From: Amycolatopsis aidingensis
GTDB taxonomy: Bacteria > Actinomycetota > Actinomycetes > Mycobacteriales > Pseudonocardiaceae
DNA: 64,000 nucleotides
Direction of reading: 5' to 3'
Assembly (NCBI RefSeq): GCF_018885265.1
Contig: NZ_CP076538.1
Span: 3,756,001 to 3,820,000 of the forward strand
Made by a program: the position numbers and the translations under genes. The notes beneath the pieces were generated by a model. It saw nothing but the letters and a program-made list of their open reading frames with translations. It did not search any database and was not told the DNA's origin. Every line of letters starts with the position of its first letter. Positions within the stretch are counted from its first letter, which is position 1. Positions 8,219 through 16,890 of the stretch are shown one piece after another.

Positions 8219-8352
8219 TGTCGCGCTTTGTGTGCAGCAACGGCTGCCACATCTTTGGCGTCGAGCGCCCAAGGTCAAGCAATACCGCTGTAGAGGTCAC
8301 GGCGGCCTGTCGCCGATTCCAGGTTGGTATCGGTTGCTGCTGCGTGGGGTCT

Positions 8353-9665
8353 TTAGCGGTTGCCGTTGTTGGTGGTGTGTCGGATGGTGTTGTAGATGGC
8401 GTCGCGGCGGCGTCCGCCGATGGTGTGGCCGTGTTGGCGGATGCCGTGGAGGAGGCGGTCGCGGGAGAGGTGGGGGCCGAGTTCTGCGGCGACCTGTTGG
8501 GCGATGGGGAGTAGGTCGCTGATGTCCACTCCGGTTCTGTTGGCTGTGTGCCGGTGCTGGCGGGGCGGTTGTGTCCGGGCCGGTGAGGCCGGGCTGCGGC
8601 GGGGCTTTTCGGTGCTGTTGGCTTGGCTGGTGGTGGCGGGTGTGGAGGTTGCTTGTGGGTTCTGTTTTGAAGTTGTGCCGGTGGGCCGGGGTGCGGTGGC
8701 CGGTGCGTCCGGTGTTGTCGGGGCCAGAAGCGTGGCTTGTGCCCCCGGTTTTCTGTCCGGGTGGTGGCGTGGGGGCACGGAAGTGTGGGTTGGTCGGCTG
8801 TGTCGGTCGGTTGAAGGCGTGTGGTGGGGGAGTGTTCGGTGCTGGCGATGCGTCGGAGGGCTTTGGGGTTGAAGGCGCGTCGGGTGTTGCGGAGGAGTCG
8901 GCGGTGTTGGTGGCGGGTGTCGGCGGTGGAGAGTGCGGTGGTGGGGTTGGTGATGCCGTCGTGGATGGCGATGGACAGGGCGCGCCAGGTGCGGCGTGGG
9001 TAGCGCAGCCAGTGGGCGTAGCCGAAGCGGGGTCGGCGGGCGGGGAGTTGGTCGGCGTTGCGTTGGCGGTAGGCCTGTCGTTCGCGGAGTTCCCAGCCGG
9101 CGACTGAGCCGATGGACAGGGACGCGAACACCACCCCGGTCAATCCTGGCTGTGACCAGGAGGGTGAGCCGTGGCGGTAGTTCACGGCGGCGGCGATGGC
9201 CACGACGGTCCACATTCCGGCGCGGTAGAGCACCGGTGAGTCGGGCAGGGCGCGGGCTTTGTGGGCGAGGCCGGCGAAGGCCAGGCCGAGGGATTCCAGC
9301 GAGGTGGCTGCGGTTGTGGCCAGCAGGAGGGCAAGGCCGGCGGCGCGCATGGCGTCGAACTGGAACCACCACGCGGAGACGGTGGCCGCGACGATGGGCA
9401 CCGCGATCACGTTCTCGCCAAGATGCGCGAGGGCGCGACGCAGGAACCGGACAGTCGTGGCGAGGGTCTGGTGTCGTCGTTTCCGGCGCTGCGCGCGGCG
9501 GGCAGCGCGTTGCCGCTGGCGGCGTTGGGTTGCGGCACGCTTGCGCTGGCGGGCTTGCTCGTCGAGGTGGCGTTGTCGTTCGGCCAGTTCGAGGCGGGCC
9601 GTGCGTTCGGCGATCCGTAGCTCGGCGCGGGTGAGGGGGCGGGCCGTCGGCGTGGCAGTGGTCAT
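8353..9665 (-). pseudogene. DUF2637 / SpdB-like membrane protein of an integrative element, frameshifted
   Basis: The first two thirds, from ATG 9665, show a highly basic coiled N-terminus (about residues 20-75) and four hydrophobic segments, including IAVPIVAATVSAWWFQFDAM and a region ending SLSIGSVAGWELRERQAY. This is the DUF2637 pattern of SpdB-type spread proteins in actinobacterial plasmids and integrative elements. The expected C-terminal helical domain is encoded in another frame: VDISDLLPIAQQVAAELG, then RDRLLHGIRQHGHTIGGRRR, stopping at 8353. One missing base in the proline-rich linker, roughly 8760-8830 where several G5/C5 runs occur, would join the two. ATG 9665 overlaps the integrase stop (ATGA), so the genes are coupled. 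It is either a decayed gene or an assembly indel. Confidence 0.7.
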
Positions 9666-10714
9666 GGGTGTTGCCCTTCGGTGGCGAGGGGGTGGGGTTC
9701 GCCGGTGAGGGTGGCCAGTGCGGTGGCGACGTCGGCCAGGCTGGCTTTGATGTAGGTGGTAGTGGCGTTGGCGTGGTGGTCGGTGGTGTCGAGGTGGCCT
9801 GCGTAGGCGTGGGCGGTGGCGAAGCCGAAGTGGCGTTCGACCCACGTGAGGGTGGTGTGGCGCAGCCAGTGGGTGGAGATCTGCTGGGCGGCTGCCCAGG
9901 GGAGGTGGTGGCGGATGCGGTGCCAGAGGTGGTCGTAGCGGCGGTGGGTGATGGGTGCGCCAGGCCGGTAGCGCAGCAGCTGGCCGCCCGGATCACCGGC
10001 GGCGCCGCGATGCTCGGCATGGTCGAGCAGGTGGGTCATGAGAGTGGGGGAGACGGGTTGCCAGCGGAGGGTGCCGCCCTTCTCCCGCAGCAGGATCAGG
10101 CACTGCTGCGGGTCGAGGTCGCGGGGCCGGAGGTTGAGGGCGCCGCCGCGGCGGGCGGCGGTCTCGGTATGCAGCCGGATGAGGAGGGCGTCGAGGGCGG
10201 GGTCGTCGCCGGTGGCGGCGGCGATCTCGTTGACCTCGGCGAGCCGCTGGTGGGGTAGGGCGCGGCGGGTGGAGGGCAGCCGCCGGGGCTTGGCCACCTT
10301 GCGAGCCGGGTTGTCGGTCTCGCGGATCAGCCCGTCGGCCTCGGCTCGTTTGTACAGGCACCGTAAGGCGGCGAGGAGGTTTTCCGCGGCTCCGCGTCCG
10401 CCACGGGAGTTGCGGCGTACCACCGCATGGGCCTGGACCTGGGCGGCCAGGTGCTCGATCTCCGACGGGGTCGGTTCATCCAGGGTCCGCTCGCCCCACG
10501 CGGACTCGATCCGGTGCCAGTAGGAGCCGTAGGCGCGACGGGTGCCTTCGCCGACGGCGGCAGCTACCACCGGGATGTAGGCGGAGAACGTCGGCACCGA
10601 GGGCCGGGCCTCGGGAGTCGCCAGGAGGTCGGCGGGGGCCACACCCATGCGGGACAGCAGCAGTCGGGCGGCCTGGATCTCGTCGTGTCCGGCGGGCCGG
10701 TCAGCGATGGTCAT
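9662..10714 (-). CDS. Tyrosine recombinase / site-specific integrase
   Basis: This 350-residue protein has an N-terminal SAM-like core-binding domain (about 40-140) and a C-terminal catalytic domain. Visible catalytic residues are the first Arg in TAARRGGALNL, the HxxR box at HWLRHTTLTW, a later His in the AYAGH segment, and the nucleophile Tyr in ATTTYIKAS near the C-terminus. ATG 10714 is chosen because GGAGG lies eight bases upstream; a GTG at 10723 is also in frame. It overlaps the AbrB-like gene before it and the DUF2637 gene after it. Its position close to the 3' end of a tRNA-Leu gene fits integration into that tRNA. It presumably excises and integrates the element to its left. Confidence 0.9.
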   Translation of the reverse strand: MTIADRPAGHDEIQAARLLLSRMGVAPADLLATPEARPSVPTFSAYIPVVAAAVGEGTRRAYGSYWHRIESAWGERTLDEPTPSEIEHLAAQVQAHAVVRRNSRGGRGAAENLLAALRCLYKRAEADGLIRETDNPARKVAKPRRLPSTRRALPHQRLAEVNEIAAATGDDPALDALLIRLHTETAARRGGALNLRPRDLDPQQCLILLREKGGTLRWQPVSPTLMTHLLDHAEHRGAAGDPGGQLLRYRPGAPITHRRYDHLWHRIRHHLPWAAAQQISTHWLRHTTLTWVERHFGFATAHAYAGHLDTTDHHANATTTYIKASLADVATALATLTGEPHPLATEGQHP

Positions 10715-11177
10715 CGGGTCCACCTCCCGTCAGGGAGGTGTGGTAAGCGATGAGCATGCGGTCCAGGGCGGCGGTGGGGTGCAGCACCAGGACGCGGTGT
10801 CCGGGGTCGGCGGCGAGCAGAACCCGGTCGCGGGGGCAGAGGCCGCACCGCCGCCGCACCGCCGCGGGAAGCACCACGTAGTGGCCAGGGGAGAGGGTGA
10901 ACACCCCGGCCGGGTCGGGGAACACCACCACCGCCTGGTGGAGCACGGTGATGCCGAGCCGTTGCCCGGGGCTCCAGCCCAGCACGTGCAGGAGGGACTT
11001 GTCGGAGACCCGGCCGGAGGCGTCGATCCGGCCCATGCCGTACTGCAAGCGGCCCCGCTGCACGAGCGTGGCCAGCGGGGGAGGGCTCACCGAGACGGGC
11101 CGCGGAGCCGGGGCCACGGCTCGGGCCGGGACCGGTGGTACGAGGCCCGTCACCAGACGGTCAGTCACCGCGACCAC
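10701..11177 (-). CDS. AbrB/MazE/SpoVT-family DNA-binding protein
   Basis: The 158-residue protein has a Pro-rich N-terminus and then a tandem AbrB-like swapped-hairpin region: YGMGRIDASGRVSD followed by VLGWSPGQRL, and later HYVVLPAAVRRRCGL followed by DRVLLAADP. Proteins of this type regularly precede the integrase in actinobacterial integrative elements, where they probably regulate integration or copy number. Start choices are GTG 11177 or GTG 11168; neither has a decisive ribosome site. The 3' end overlaps the integrase start. Its upstream region (11178-11289) reaches the tRNA gene and holds nothing else I can identify. Confidence 0.8.
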   Translation of the reverse strand: MVAVTDRLVTGLVPPVPARAVAPAPRPVSVSPPPLATLVQRGRLQYGMGRIDASGRVSDKSLLHVLGWSPGQRLGITVLHQAVVVFPDPAGVFTLSPGHYVVLPAAVRRRCGLCPRDRVLLAADPGHRVLVLHPTAALDRMLIAYHTSLTGGGPDDHR

Positions 11178-11289
11178 CCCGCCTCAGCCGGGCGAGACGC
11201 CACAGACCAGCCGGGAACGAACGTTGCGCAGAACGACGAAGCGAGTGCCCACAGTCCGGGACTCGTCGGGGAAATCTCACCGGTTTTTG

Positions 11290-11315
11290 TGTCCGAGGGG
11301 GGACTTGAACCCCCA
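11290..11315 (-). other. Putative attachment site at the tRNA-Leu 3' end
   Basis: Integrase genes next to a tRNA 3' end normally recombine within the T-arm and acceptor stem. Here the integrase faces away from the tRNA, with its start 576 bases from the tRNA end. I found no second copy of the T-arm/acceptor sequence at 1-11289, so the other end is probably outside the window. The placement is inference. Confidence 0.35.
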
Positions 11316-11373
11316 CGCCCTTTACGGGCACTAGCACCTCAAGCTAGCGCGTCTGCCATTCCGCCACTCGGAC
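11290..11373 (-). tRNA. tRNA-Leu (GAG)
   Basis: Read on the minus strand, the acceptor stem GTCCGAG/CTCGGAC, the A discriminator, a long variable arm and the T-arm GGGGGTTCAAGTCCCCC are all present. The anticodon loop TTGAGGT gives anticodon GAG. The CCA end is not encoded. The mobile element lies directly beyond the 3' end. Confidence 0.96.
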
Positions 11374-11475
11374 TTGCGTGGGGAATAGAGTAACCGATCG
11401 TCGACCGGGGGCTGCACGGGGGCCTGCTGCCACCAGCGCCGTGGGCGTGCGCTATGGGGATGGTAGGAAGGCGGG

Positions 11476-12798
11476 GTGACCGAACCGAACCTGATCGATA
11501 CAGCGGCCGATGAGGCAGTGACGCTGACCAGCGAGCTGATCCGCATCGACACCACCAACACCGGCGACCCGCAGACCCTGGTGGGGGAGCGGGCGGCGGC
11601 CGAGTACGTGGCCGAGAAGCTGACCGAAGTCGGCTACGAGATCACCTACGTCGAGTCCGGGGGCAAGGACCGGCACAACGTGGTCGCCAGGCTGGCGGGG
11701 GCCGACCCGGGCCGGGGTGCGCTGCTGATCCACGGTCACCTGGACGTGGTGCCCGCCGACCCGTCCGAATGGTCCGTGCACCCCTTCTCCGGGGCGGTGC
11801 AGGACGGCTACGTCTGGGGTCGTGGCGCGGTCGACATGAAAGACATGGTCGGCATGACGCTGGCGCTGGCCCGGCACTACAAGCGCAACGGCATCGTCCC
11901 GCCGCGGGACCTGATCTTCGCCTTCCTCGCCGACGAGGAGGCAGGCGGCTCCTACGGGGCGCAGTGGCTGGTGGACAACCGGCCCGAGCTGTTCGAGGGG
12001 GCGACCGAGGCGGTCAGCGAGGTCGGCGGCTTCTCGATCACCCTGAAGGACGACGTCCGGACCTACCTCATCGAGACCGCGGAGAAGGGCATCCGCTGGA
12101 TGAAGCTGCGGGTGCGCGGCACCGCGGGTCACGGTTCGATGATTCACCGTGACAACGCTGTCACCAAGCTGGCCGAGGCGGTCGCGCGGCTCGGCAACCA
12201 CCGGTTCCCGCTGGTGCTCACCGACTCGGTCCGGGAGTTCCTCGCCGGGGTCACCGAGATCACCGGCTGGGACTTCCCCGAGGACGACCTGGACGGCGCG
12301 GTGGCCAAGCTCGGGAACATCTCCCGCATGATCGGCGCCACCCTGCGGGACACGGCCAACCCGACGATGCTCACCGCGGGCTACAAGTCGAACGTGATCC
12401 CCTCCACGGCGGAGGCCGCGGTGGACTGCCGGATCCTGCCCGGCAGGCTGGACGCCTTCAACCGGGAGCTCGACGAGATCCTCGGCCCGGACATCGAACG
12501 CGAGTGGATGGAGCTGCCGCCGGTCGAGACCACCTTCGACGGCGCGCTGGTGGACGCCATGACCAGCGCCGTCGTCGCCGAGGACCCCGGCGCCAACACC
12601 CTGCCGTACATGCTGTCCGGCGGCACCGACGCCAAGTCCTTCCAGCGGCTCGGCATCCGCAACTTCGGGTTCGCCCCGCTGAAGCTGCCCGCGGAGCTCG
12701 ACTTCTCCGCGCTCTTCCACGGCGTGGACGAGCGGGTGCCGGTGGACGCCCTGCGCTTCGGCACCCGGGTGCTGGACCGCTTCCTGCGCTCCAGCTAG
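11476..12798 (+). CDS. M20-family metallopeptidase (dipeptidase/deacylase type)
   Basis: The 440-residue protein carries the M20 zinc sites: HGHLDVVPA (metal His and catalytic Asp), RGAVDMKD (bridging Asp), DEEAGG (catalytic Glu) and a C-terminal His in the DFSALFHGVDE segment. The lid domain lies between about residues 190 and 310. It removes N-terminal residues or acyl groups from small peptides or amides in the cytoplasm; the exact substrate is not predictable. GTG 11476 is preceded by AGGAAGG. Its stop overlaps the stop of the convergent DUF5703 gene. A paralogue lies at 30489-31802. Confidence 0.9.
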   Translation: MTEPNLIDTAADEAVTLTSELIRIDTTNTGDPQTLVGERAAAEYVAEKLTEVGYEITYVESGGKDRHNVVARLAGADPGRGALLIHGHLDVVPADPSEWSVHPFSGAVQDGYVWGRGAVDMKDMVGMTLALARHYKRNGIVPPRDLIFAFLADEEAGGSYGAQWLVDNRPELFEGATEAVSEVGGFSITLKDDVRTYLIETAEKGIRWMKLRVRGTAGHGSMIHRDNAVTKLAEAVARLGNHRFPLVLTDSVREFLAGVTEITGWDFPEDDLDGAVAKLGNISRMIGATLRDTANPTMLTAGYKSNVIPSTAEAAVDCRILPGRLDAFNRELDEILGPDIEREWMELPPVETTFDGALVDAMTSAVVAEDPGANTLPYMLSGGTDAKSFQRLGIRNFGFAPLKLPAELDFSALFHGVDERVPVDALRFGTRVLDRFLRSS

Positions 12799-13019
12799 AC
12801 GATCACACCGGGTAGCCCGGCCGCCGCCAGGGTCCGCTTGCGGCGCAGCCACACCCGGCGTGTGCCGTCGGAGTACAGCCGTACGTTCGACAGCTCCCAC
12901 CCGGCGAACTCCGCCTGGATGGACAGCTGCAGTGTGGCGGAAAGACGGGACACGCCGGGTGGCAGCTGCAGCCGGCGGTACTCCCAGTCCTCGTCGACCA
13001 CCACCTCGTTCGTCGTCAT
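12795..13019 (-). CDS. DUF5703 family protein
   Basis: This 74-residue actinobacterial protein has the family pattern: an acidic start, WEYRRLQLPPGVSR, then a central helix and a strand with WELSNVRLYSDGTRRVWLRR. The function of the family is unknown. It starts at ATG 13019, overlapping the stop of the lipoprotein gene (ATGA), so both are probably made from one transcript. It ends tail to tail with the M20 peptidase gene, with a 4-bp overlap. Confidence 0.8.
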   Translation of the reverse strand: MTTNEVVVDEDWEYRRLQLPPGVSRLSATLQLSIQAEFAGWELSNVRLYSDGTRRVWLRRKRTLAAAGLPGVIV

Positions 13020-14113
13020 GGCTCGGTCACCTGGATCACCTGTGTCCCTTCTCCGGCCGCCGAGCCGACGACCACCCGGCCGGTCCGGTCGTCGACGGCA
13101 ACCGAGTTCGGCTGGCGCACGGTGGGGAAGCGGTACTTCTCGGTCGGCTCTCCACCGCGGATGTCGAAGCCGACGACCTCATTGCGCTCGGTCAGGGTGA
13201 CCCAGGCCAGGTTGCGCTCCCGGTCGATCGCGATGCCGTAGACGCCGCCCGGCACCGGATAGCGCTGGCGCAGCAGCAGGGGATCCGTGGAGAACGCCAG
13301 CAGCGCCCCGCCCCGCGCATCGGTGGTCAGCACCCGCCCGAAGGAGTCGACCGCGGCACCCGCGACCCCGTCGCCGGCCCGCAGGCCCTCACCGACCTTC
13401 CGCGCACCCAGGTCAATGTCGAACAACGCCGTGCGGAGCCGGTCCAGCACCAGCACCTCGTCCCCGGCGAGCAGCACCTCGTCGGCGCTGTACAGCTGCC
13501 CGGTCACCGTGCCGCGTACCCGGTCCCCGGCGAGCACCTCGATCACCTTGCGGTCCGGCAGCGCCACCAGGGTTTCCTCGCCCCGCCGCACCGCGGACAC
13601 CGGGGCGCCATCGACCGGCACCGGGTGCACGGTCCCCTCGGGCAGCGCGATCCTGGCCACCGCACCCGCACCGGGCATGCTGGCCAGCAGGCTGCCATCG
13701 GCCGAGGTCAGCTGCTCGGCCGCGCCGTCCAGCGGCACCGAGCGGGGCTTCGCGCCCAGGTCGTCCAGGTCGTACAGCAGCACCGACTCCGGCTCCCGTA
13801 CCGCGACGGCCAGCGTCGCCGTGGCCGGGTCCGTGGCCAGCGCCACCACCTCGCCCGCTGGCTTCAGCACCTCCCCGGCAGGCGAGACCGACACGGCGGG
13901 GGATGCCGCCGGACTCGCCGCCACCGGATCGGCCACCACCTGCAGGTCGTCCTCGACCTCGCCGCCCGAGGAGCACCCGGCGAGCAGCGCCGCCACCAGC
14001 GCACCGGCCAGCGGCGCCGCTACCGGCGAACCGGTGAACCGGCGCCCGGCGAGTGTCGGTGCCGACAGCGCAGGACCTCCCGAAGGCCGTTTACGAACCG
14101 TTCCTCCCAGCAT
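13016..14113 (-). CDS. Putative lipoprotein with beta-propeller fold
   Basis: The 365-residue protein has a hydrophobic stretch ending in the lipobox LLAGC (Cys47), so it should be exported and lipid-anchored on the outer face of the membrane. The rest consists of repeating beta-strand blocks of about 40 residues typical of YncE/NHL-like propellers, for example GEVVALATDPATATLAVAVR and NSVAVDDRTGRVVVGSA. No catalytic residues are evident, so a binding or sensing role is likely. The n-region before the lipobox is unusually long for ATG 14113, but no better start is visible. It is coupled to DUF5703 downstream. Confidence 0.75.
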   Translation of the reverse strand: MLGGTVRKRPSGGPALSAPTLAGRRFTGSPVAAPLAGALVAALLAGCSSGGEVEDDLQVVADPVAASPAASPAVSVSPAGEVLKPAGEVVALATDPATATLAVAVREPESVLLYDLDDLGAKPRSVPLDGAAEQLTSADGSLLASMPGAGAVARIALPEGTVHPVPVDGAPVSAVRRGEETLVALPDRKVIEVLAGDRVRGTVTGQLYSADEVLLAGDEVLVLDRLRTALFDIDLGARKVGEGLRAGDGVAGAAVDSFGRVLTTDARGGALLAFSTDPLLLRQRYPVPGGVYGIAIDRERNLAWVTLTERNEVVGFDIRGGEPTEKYRFPTVRQPNSVAVDDRTGRVVVGSAAGEGTQVIQVTEP

Positions 14114-14176
14114 CCCCTAGAATCCCCACTCCGTCACGTCCCTGTCACCTGCTCGTCACCACGATCCCGGTCCGGC

Positions 14177-15142
14177 TCAGCGCGGCCACCGTTCCGGGTA
14201 ACCCAGCTCGATCGCGCTGACGTCATCCAGCGCGGCCTTGATCGCCGGCGGCAGGGTGATCTCCTCGGCCGCCAGTGACCCGGTCAGCTGCCCGGTGTCC
14301 CGCGCGCCGACCACCGGCGCCACCACCCCCGGCCGATCGCGCACCCAGGCCAGCGCCACCACCAGTGGCGAGGTCCCGAGGCCGTCGGCGGCCGTGTTGA
14401 CCGCCTCCACGATCCGCCCCGCACGCTCGGTGCGATGCTGTTCCACATACCCGGCGTAGGCGGGGGAGGCGCCGCGCGAGTCCGCGGGCGTACCGGTCCG
14501 GTACTTGCCGGTCAGCACCCCGCGCCCCAGTGGCGCCCAGGGCAGCAGCCCGACCCCGTGATGCCGGGCCGCGGGCACGACCTCGCGTTCGATCCCGCGT
14601 TCCAGCAGCGAGTACTCCATCTGGGTTGACACCAGCGGCGTCCCGTTCGACCGGGCGGCCGCGGTCGCCAGCTGCCAGCCCGCGTAGTTCGACACCCCGG
14701 TGTAGCGCACCCTGCCGGTGCGCACGGCGTACTCCAGCGCCGACAGCGTCTCATCCAGCGGCACGCTGTCGTCCCAGGCGTGCAGCTGCCACAGGTCGAT
14801 GTGCTCCACCCCGAGCCTGCGCAGCGAACCGTCCAGCGCGCACAGCAGCGCCCCGCGGGATGCGCCCCCGCCGAACGGGCCCTCGGTGCGCCGGGCCACC
14901 GCCTTGGTCGCCAGCACCACCTCGTCCCTCGGCACCAGATCGCCCAGCAGCGAGCCCACCAGCCGCTCGCTCTCGCCCTCGGCGTAGATGTCCGCCGTGT
15001 CCACCAGCGTGCCACCGGCGTCCACAAAGGTCACCAGCTGGTTGGCCGCCTCCTCCGCGTCGGTGCCGCTGCCCCACGACATCGTGCCGAGGGCCATCCT
15101 GGACACCCGCAGGCCGGATGTTCCGAGCTGCCGCTTCTGCAT
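14177..15142 (-). CDS. Aldo/keto reductase
   Basis: The 321-residue protein has the TIM-barrel AKR signature: MALGTMSWG at the N-terminus, DTADIYAEGESE with the catalytic Asp and Tyr, ATKAV with the Lys, and QLHAWD with the His. The NADPH-binding end reads RDRPGVVAPVVGARDTGQL. It reduces aldehydes or ketones with NADPH; the substrate is unknown. ATG 15142 (MQKRQLGTSGLRVSR) matches the family start, so the longer in-frame extension to 15178 was not used. It ends 64 bases from the start of the lipoprotein gene and is probably separate. Confidence 0.9.
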   Translation of the reverse strand: MQKRQLGTSGLRVSRMALGTMSWGSGTDAEEAANQLVTFVDAGGTLVDTADIYAEGESERLVGSLLGDLVPRDEVVLATKAVARRTEGPFGGGASRGALLCALDGSLRRLGVEHIDLWQLHAWDDSVPLDETLSALEYAVRTGRVRYTGVSNYAGWQLATAAARSNGTPLVSTQMEYSLLERGIEREVVPAARHHGVGLLPWAPLGRGVLTGKYRTGTPADSRGASPAYAGYVEQHRTERAGRIVEAVNTAADGLGTSPLVVALAWVRDRPGVVAPVVGARDTGQLTGSLAAEEITLPPAIKAALDDVSAIELGYPERWPR

Positions 15143-15305
15143 GCGCCCGAGCCTAGCCGGACGCTCCGTGACGGCCACCGCGACCAGCGGTCATCGCCCG
15201 GTGGTGAGGCGAGTGCGGCCAAGATCGTGCACCCGATAGGGTCAGCGCCCGTGCGATGGGGATTGAACACCGAACACCGCGACCGCCCGGCGGTGATGGC
15301 CTGAC

Positions 15306-16142
15306 ATGGGCTGGTTCGAAGCGCTGGTCCTCGGTCTCGTCCAGGGCCTCACCGAGTTTCTGCCGATCTCGTCCAGTGCCCACCTGCGGATCACCGCGGC
15401 CTTCGCGGGCTGGGGCGATCCGGGGGCGGCGTTCACCGCGGTCACCCAGATCGGTACCGAGCTCGCGGTCATCCTGTACTTCGGCAAGAAGATCGGCCGG
15501 ATTCTGGCCCACTGGTTCTTCTCGCTGTACCGGTCGGAGTACCGCAGCGATCCCGACGCGCGGATGGGCTGGCTGATCATCGTCGGTTCGCTGCCCATCG
15601 TGGTGCTCGGCCTGTTGTTCCAGGAGGACATCGAGCACGCCTTCCGGGACCTGCGGCTGATCGCGACCACCCTGATCGTGTTCGGCATCCTGCTGTGGAT
15701 CGCCGACCGGATCGGGCGCAAGGAACGCGAACTGGACCGGCTCACCGTGCCGCACGGCCTCGGCTACGGGTTCGCGCAGGCCCTCGCCCTGATCCCCGGG
15801 GTCTCCCGCTCCGGCGGCACCATCACCGGTGGCCTGCTGCTGGGCTACAAGCGGTCCGACGCCGCCGAGTACTCCTTCCTGCTCGCCGTACCCGCGGTCC
15901 TCGGCTCCGGGTTCTACAAGCTCACCGACATCGGCGGCTCGAACAGCCCGGCCTGGGGCCCGACCATCCTCGCCACGGTGGTGGCCTTCGGCGTCGGGTA
16001 CCTGGTGATCGCCTGGCTGATGGCGTTCATCAAGCGGCGCAGCTTCGTCCCGTTCGTGCTCTACCGGCTCGCACTGGGCGCGCTGCTGTTGGTCCTGGTG
16101 TTCACCGGGGTGCTCGATCCGGAGGCCGGGCCGGTCGGCTGA
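15306..16142 (+). CDS. uppP: Undecaprenyl-diphosphatase UppP (BacA)
   Basis: This 278-residue membrane enzyme recycles the peptidoglycan carrier lipid by converting undecaprenyl diphosphate to the monophosphate; loss or overproduction changes bacitracin tolerance. The two family motifs are intact: [16 protein letters not shown] at residues 12-27 and the [11 protein letters not shown] loop near residue 170. About eight membrane segments can be seen. ATG 15306 fits the family length. A histidine phosphatase and a peptidase follow on the same strand, with a 28-base gap before the first. Confidence 0.96.
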   Translation: MGWFEALVLGLVQGLTEFLPISSSAHLRITAAFAGWGDPGAAFTAVTQIGTELAVILYFGKKIGRILAHWFFSLYRSEYRSDPDARMGWLIIVGSLPIVVLGLLFQEDIEHAFRDLRLIATTLIVFGILLWIADRIGRKERELDRLTVPHGLGYGFAQALALIPGVSRSGGTITGGLLLGYKRSDAAEYSFLLAVPAVLGSGFYKLTDIGGSNSPAWGPTILATVVAFGVGYLVIAWLMAFIKRRSFVPFVLYRLALGALLLVLVFTGVLDPEAGPVG

Positions 16143-16170
16143 CTGACCCGCGCCCGGGTGACACCGTAGG

Positions 16171-16890
16171 GTGGCGGTCGTGGGCACCGTCATCTTGCTG
16201 CGGCACGGCCGTTCGAGCGCGAACGGCTCGGGAGTGCTGGCCGGGCACACACCGGGGATCGAGCTGGACGAAACCGGAAGGGCGCAGGTCGAAGCGCTGG
16301 TGGGGCGCCTGGAAGGGGTGCCGCTTGCCGGGCTGGTCACCTCGCCGTTGCTGCGCTGCGAGCAGACGGTGGCGCCGCTGGCGGCGGCGCGCACCCTGCC
16401 GCCCGTGCTGGAGCCGAGGCTGGCCGAGGTCGACTACGGCGAGTGGACCGGGCGGGAGCTGAAGGACCTGGTCAAGGAACCGATGTGGCGGGTGGTGCAG
16501 GCGCACCCCTCGGCCGCGGTGTTCCCCGGCGGGGAAGGGCTCGCCGCGGTACAGGCACGCGCGGTCGCCGCGGTGCGCGAGCACGACGCGCGGATGACCG
16601 AGCAGGCCGGGGACCGGGCGGTCTGGTTGCTGTGCAGCCACGGGGACGTGATCAAGGCGGTGCTCGCCGACGCGCTCGGCCAGCACCTGGACTCCTTCCA
16701 GCGGATCGTGGTCGATCCCGCCTCGGTCTCGGTGATCCGCTACACCGAGACCAGGCCGTTCGTGCTGCGGTGCAACGACCACAGCGCCGACCTGACCGGC
16801 ATCGTGCCGGAGCAGCCACGCGAGGACGAGGACCAGGAAAGCTCCGACGCGGCGATCGGAGGCTCCACCGGACGGGAAGGCGGAACATGA
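16171..16890 (+). CDS. Histidine phosphatase family protein (MSMEG_4193-like phosphomutase)
   Basis: The 239-residue protein has the RHG motif at its N-terminus (VILLRHGRSSANG), the second catalytic His in LLCSHGDVIKA, and a conserved Glu in the LAEVDYGEWTGRELK segment. This is the phosphoglycerate-mutase-like fold, and the actinobacterial subgroup is annotated as probable phosphomutase. Its substrate is unknown. GTG 16171 is used; GTG 16180 is equally possible. The stop overlaps the start of the M3 peptidase (ATGA). Confidence 0.9.
   Translation: MAVVGTVILLRHGRSSANGSGVLAGHTPGIELDETGRAQVEALVGRLEGVPLAGLVTSPLLRCEQTVAPLAAARTLPPVLEPRLAEVDYGEWTGRELKDLVKEPMWRVVQAHPSAAVFPGGEGLAAVQARAVAAVREHDARMTEQAGDRAVWLLCSHGDVIKAVLADALGQHLDSFQRIVVDPASVSVIRYTETRPFVLRCNDHSADLTGIVPEQPREDEDQESSDAAIGGSTGREGGT

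Noticed and set aside
1..11289. Left attachment-site copy of the tRNA-Leu end
   Set aside because: No second copy of the T-arm/acceptor sequence was found by eye; it may be outside the window.
16443..16886. N-terminal extension of the M3 peptidase
   Set aside because: It covers the histidine phosphatase gene in another frame and has no similarity to Dcp; ATG 16887 with an ATGA overlap is the natural start.
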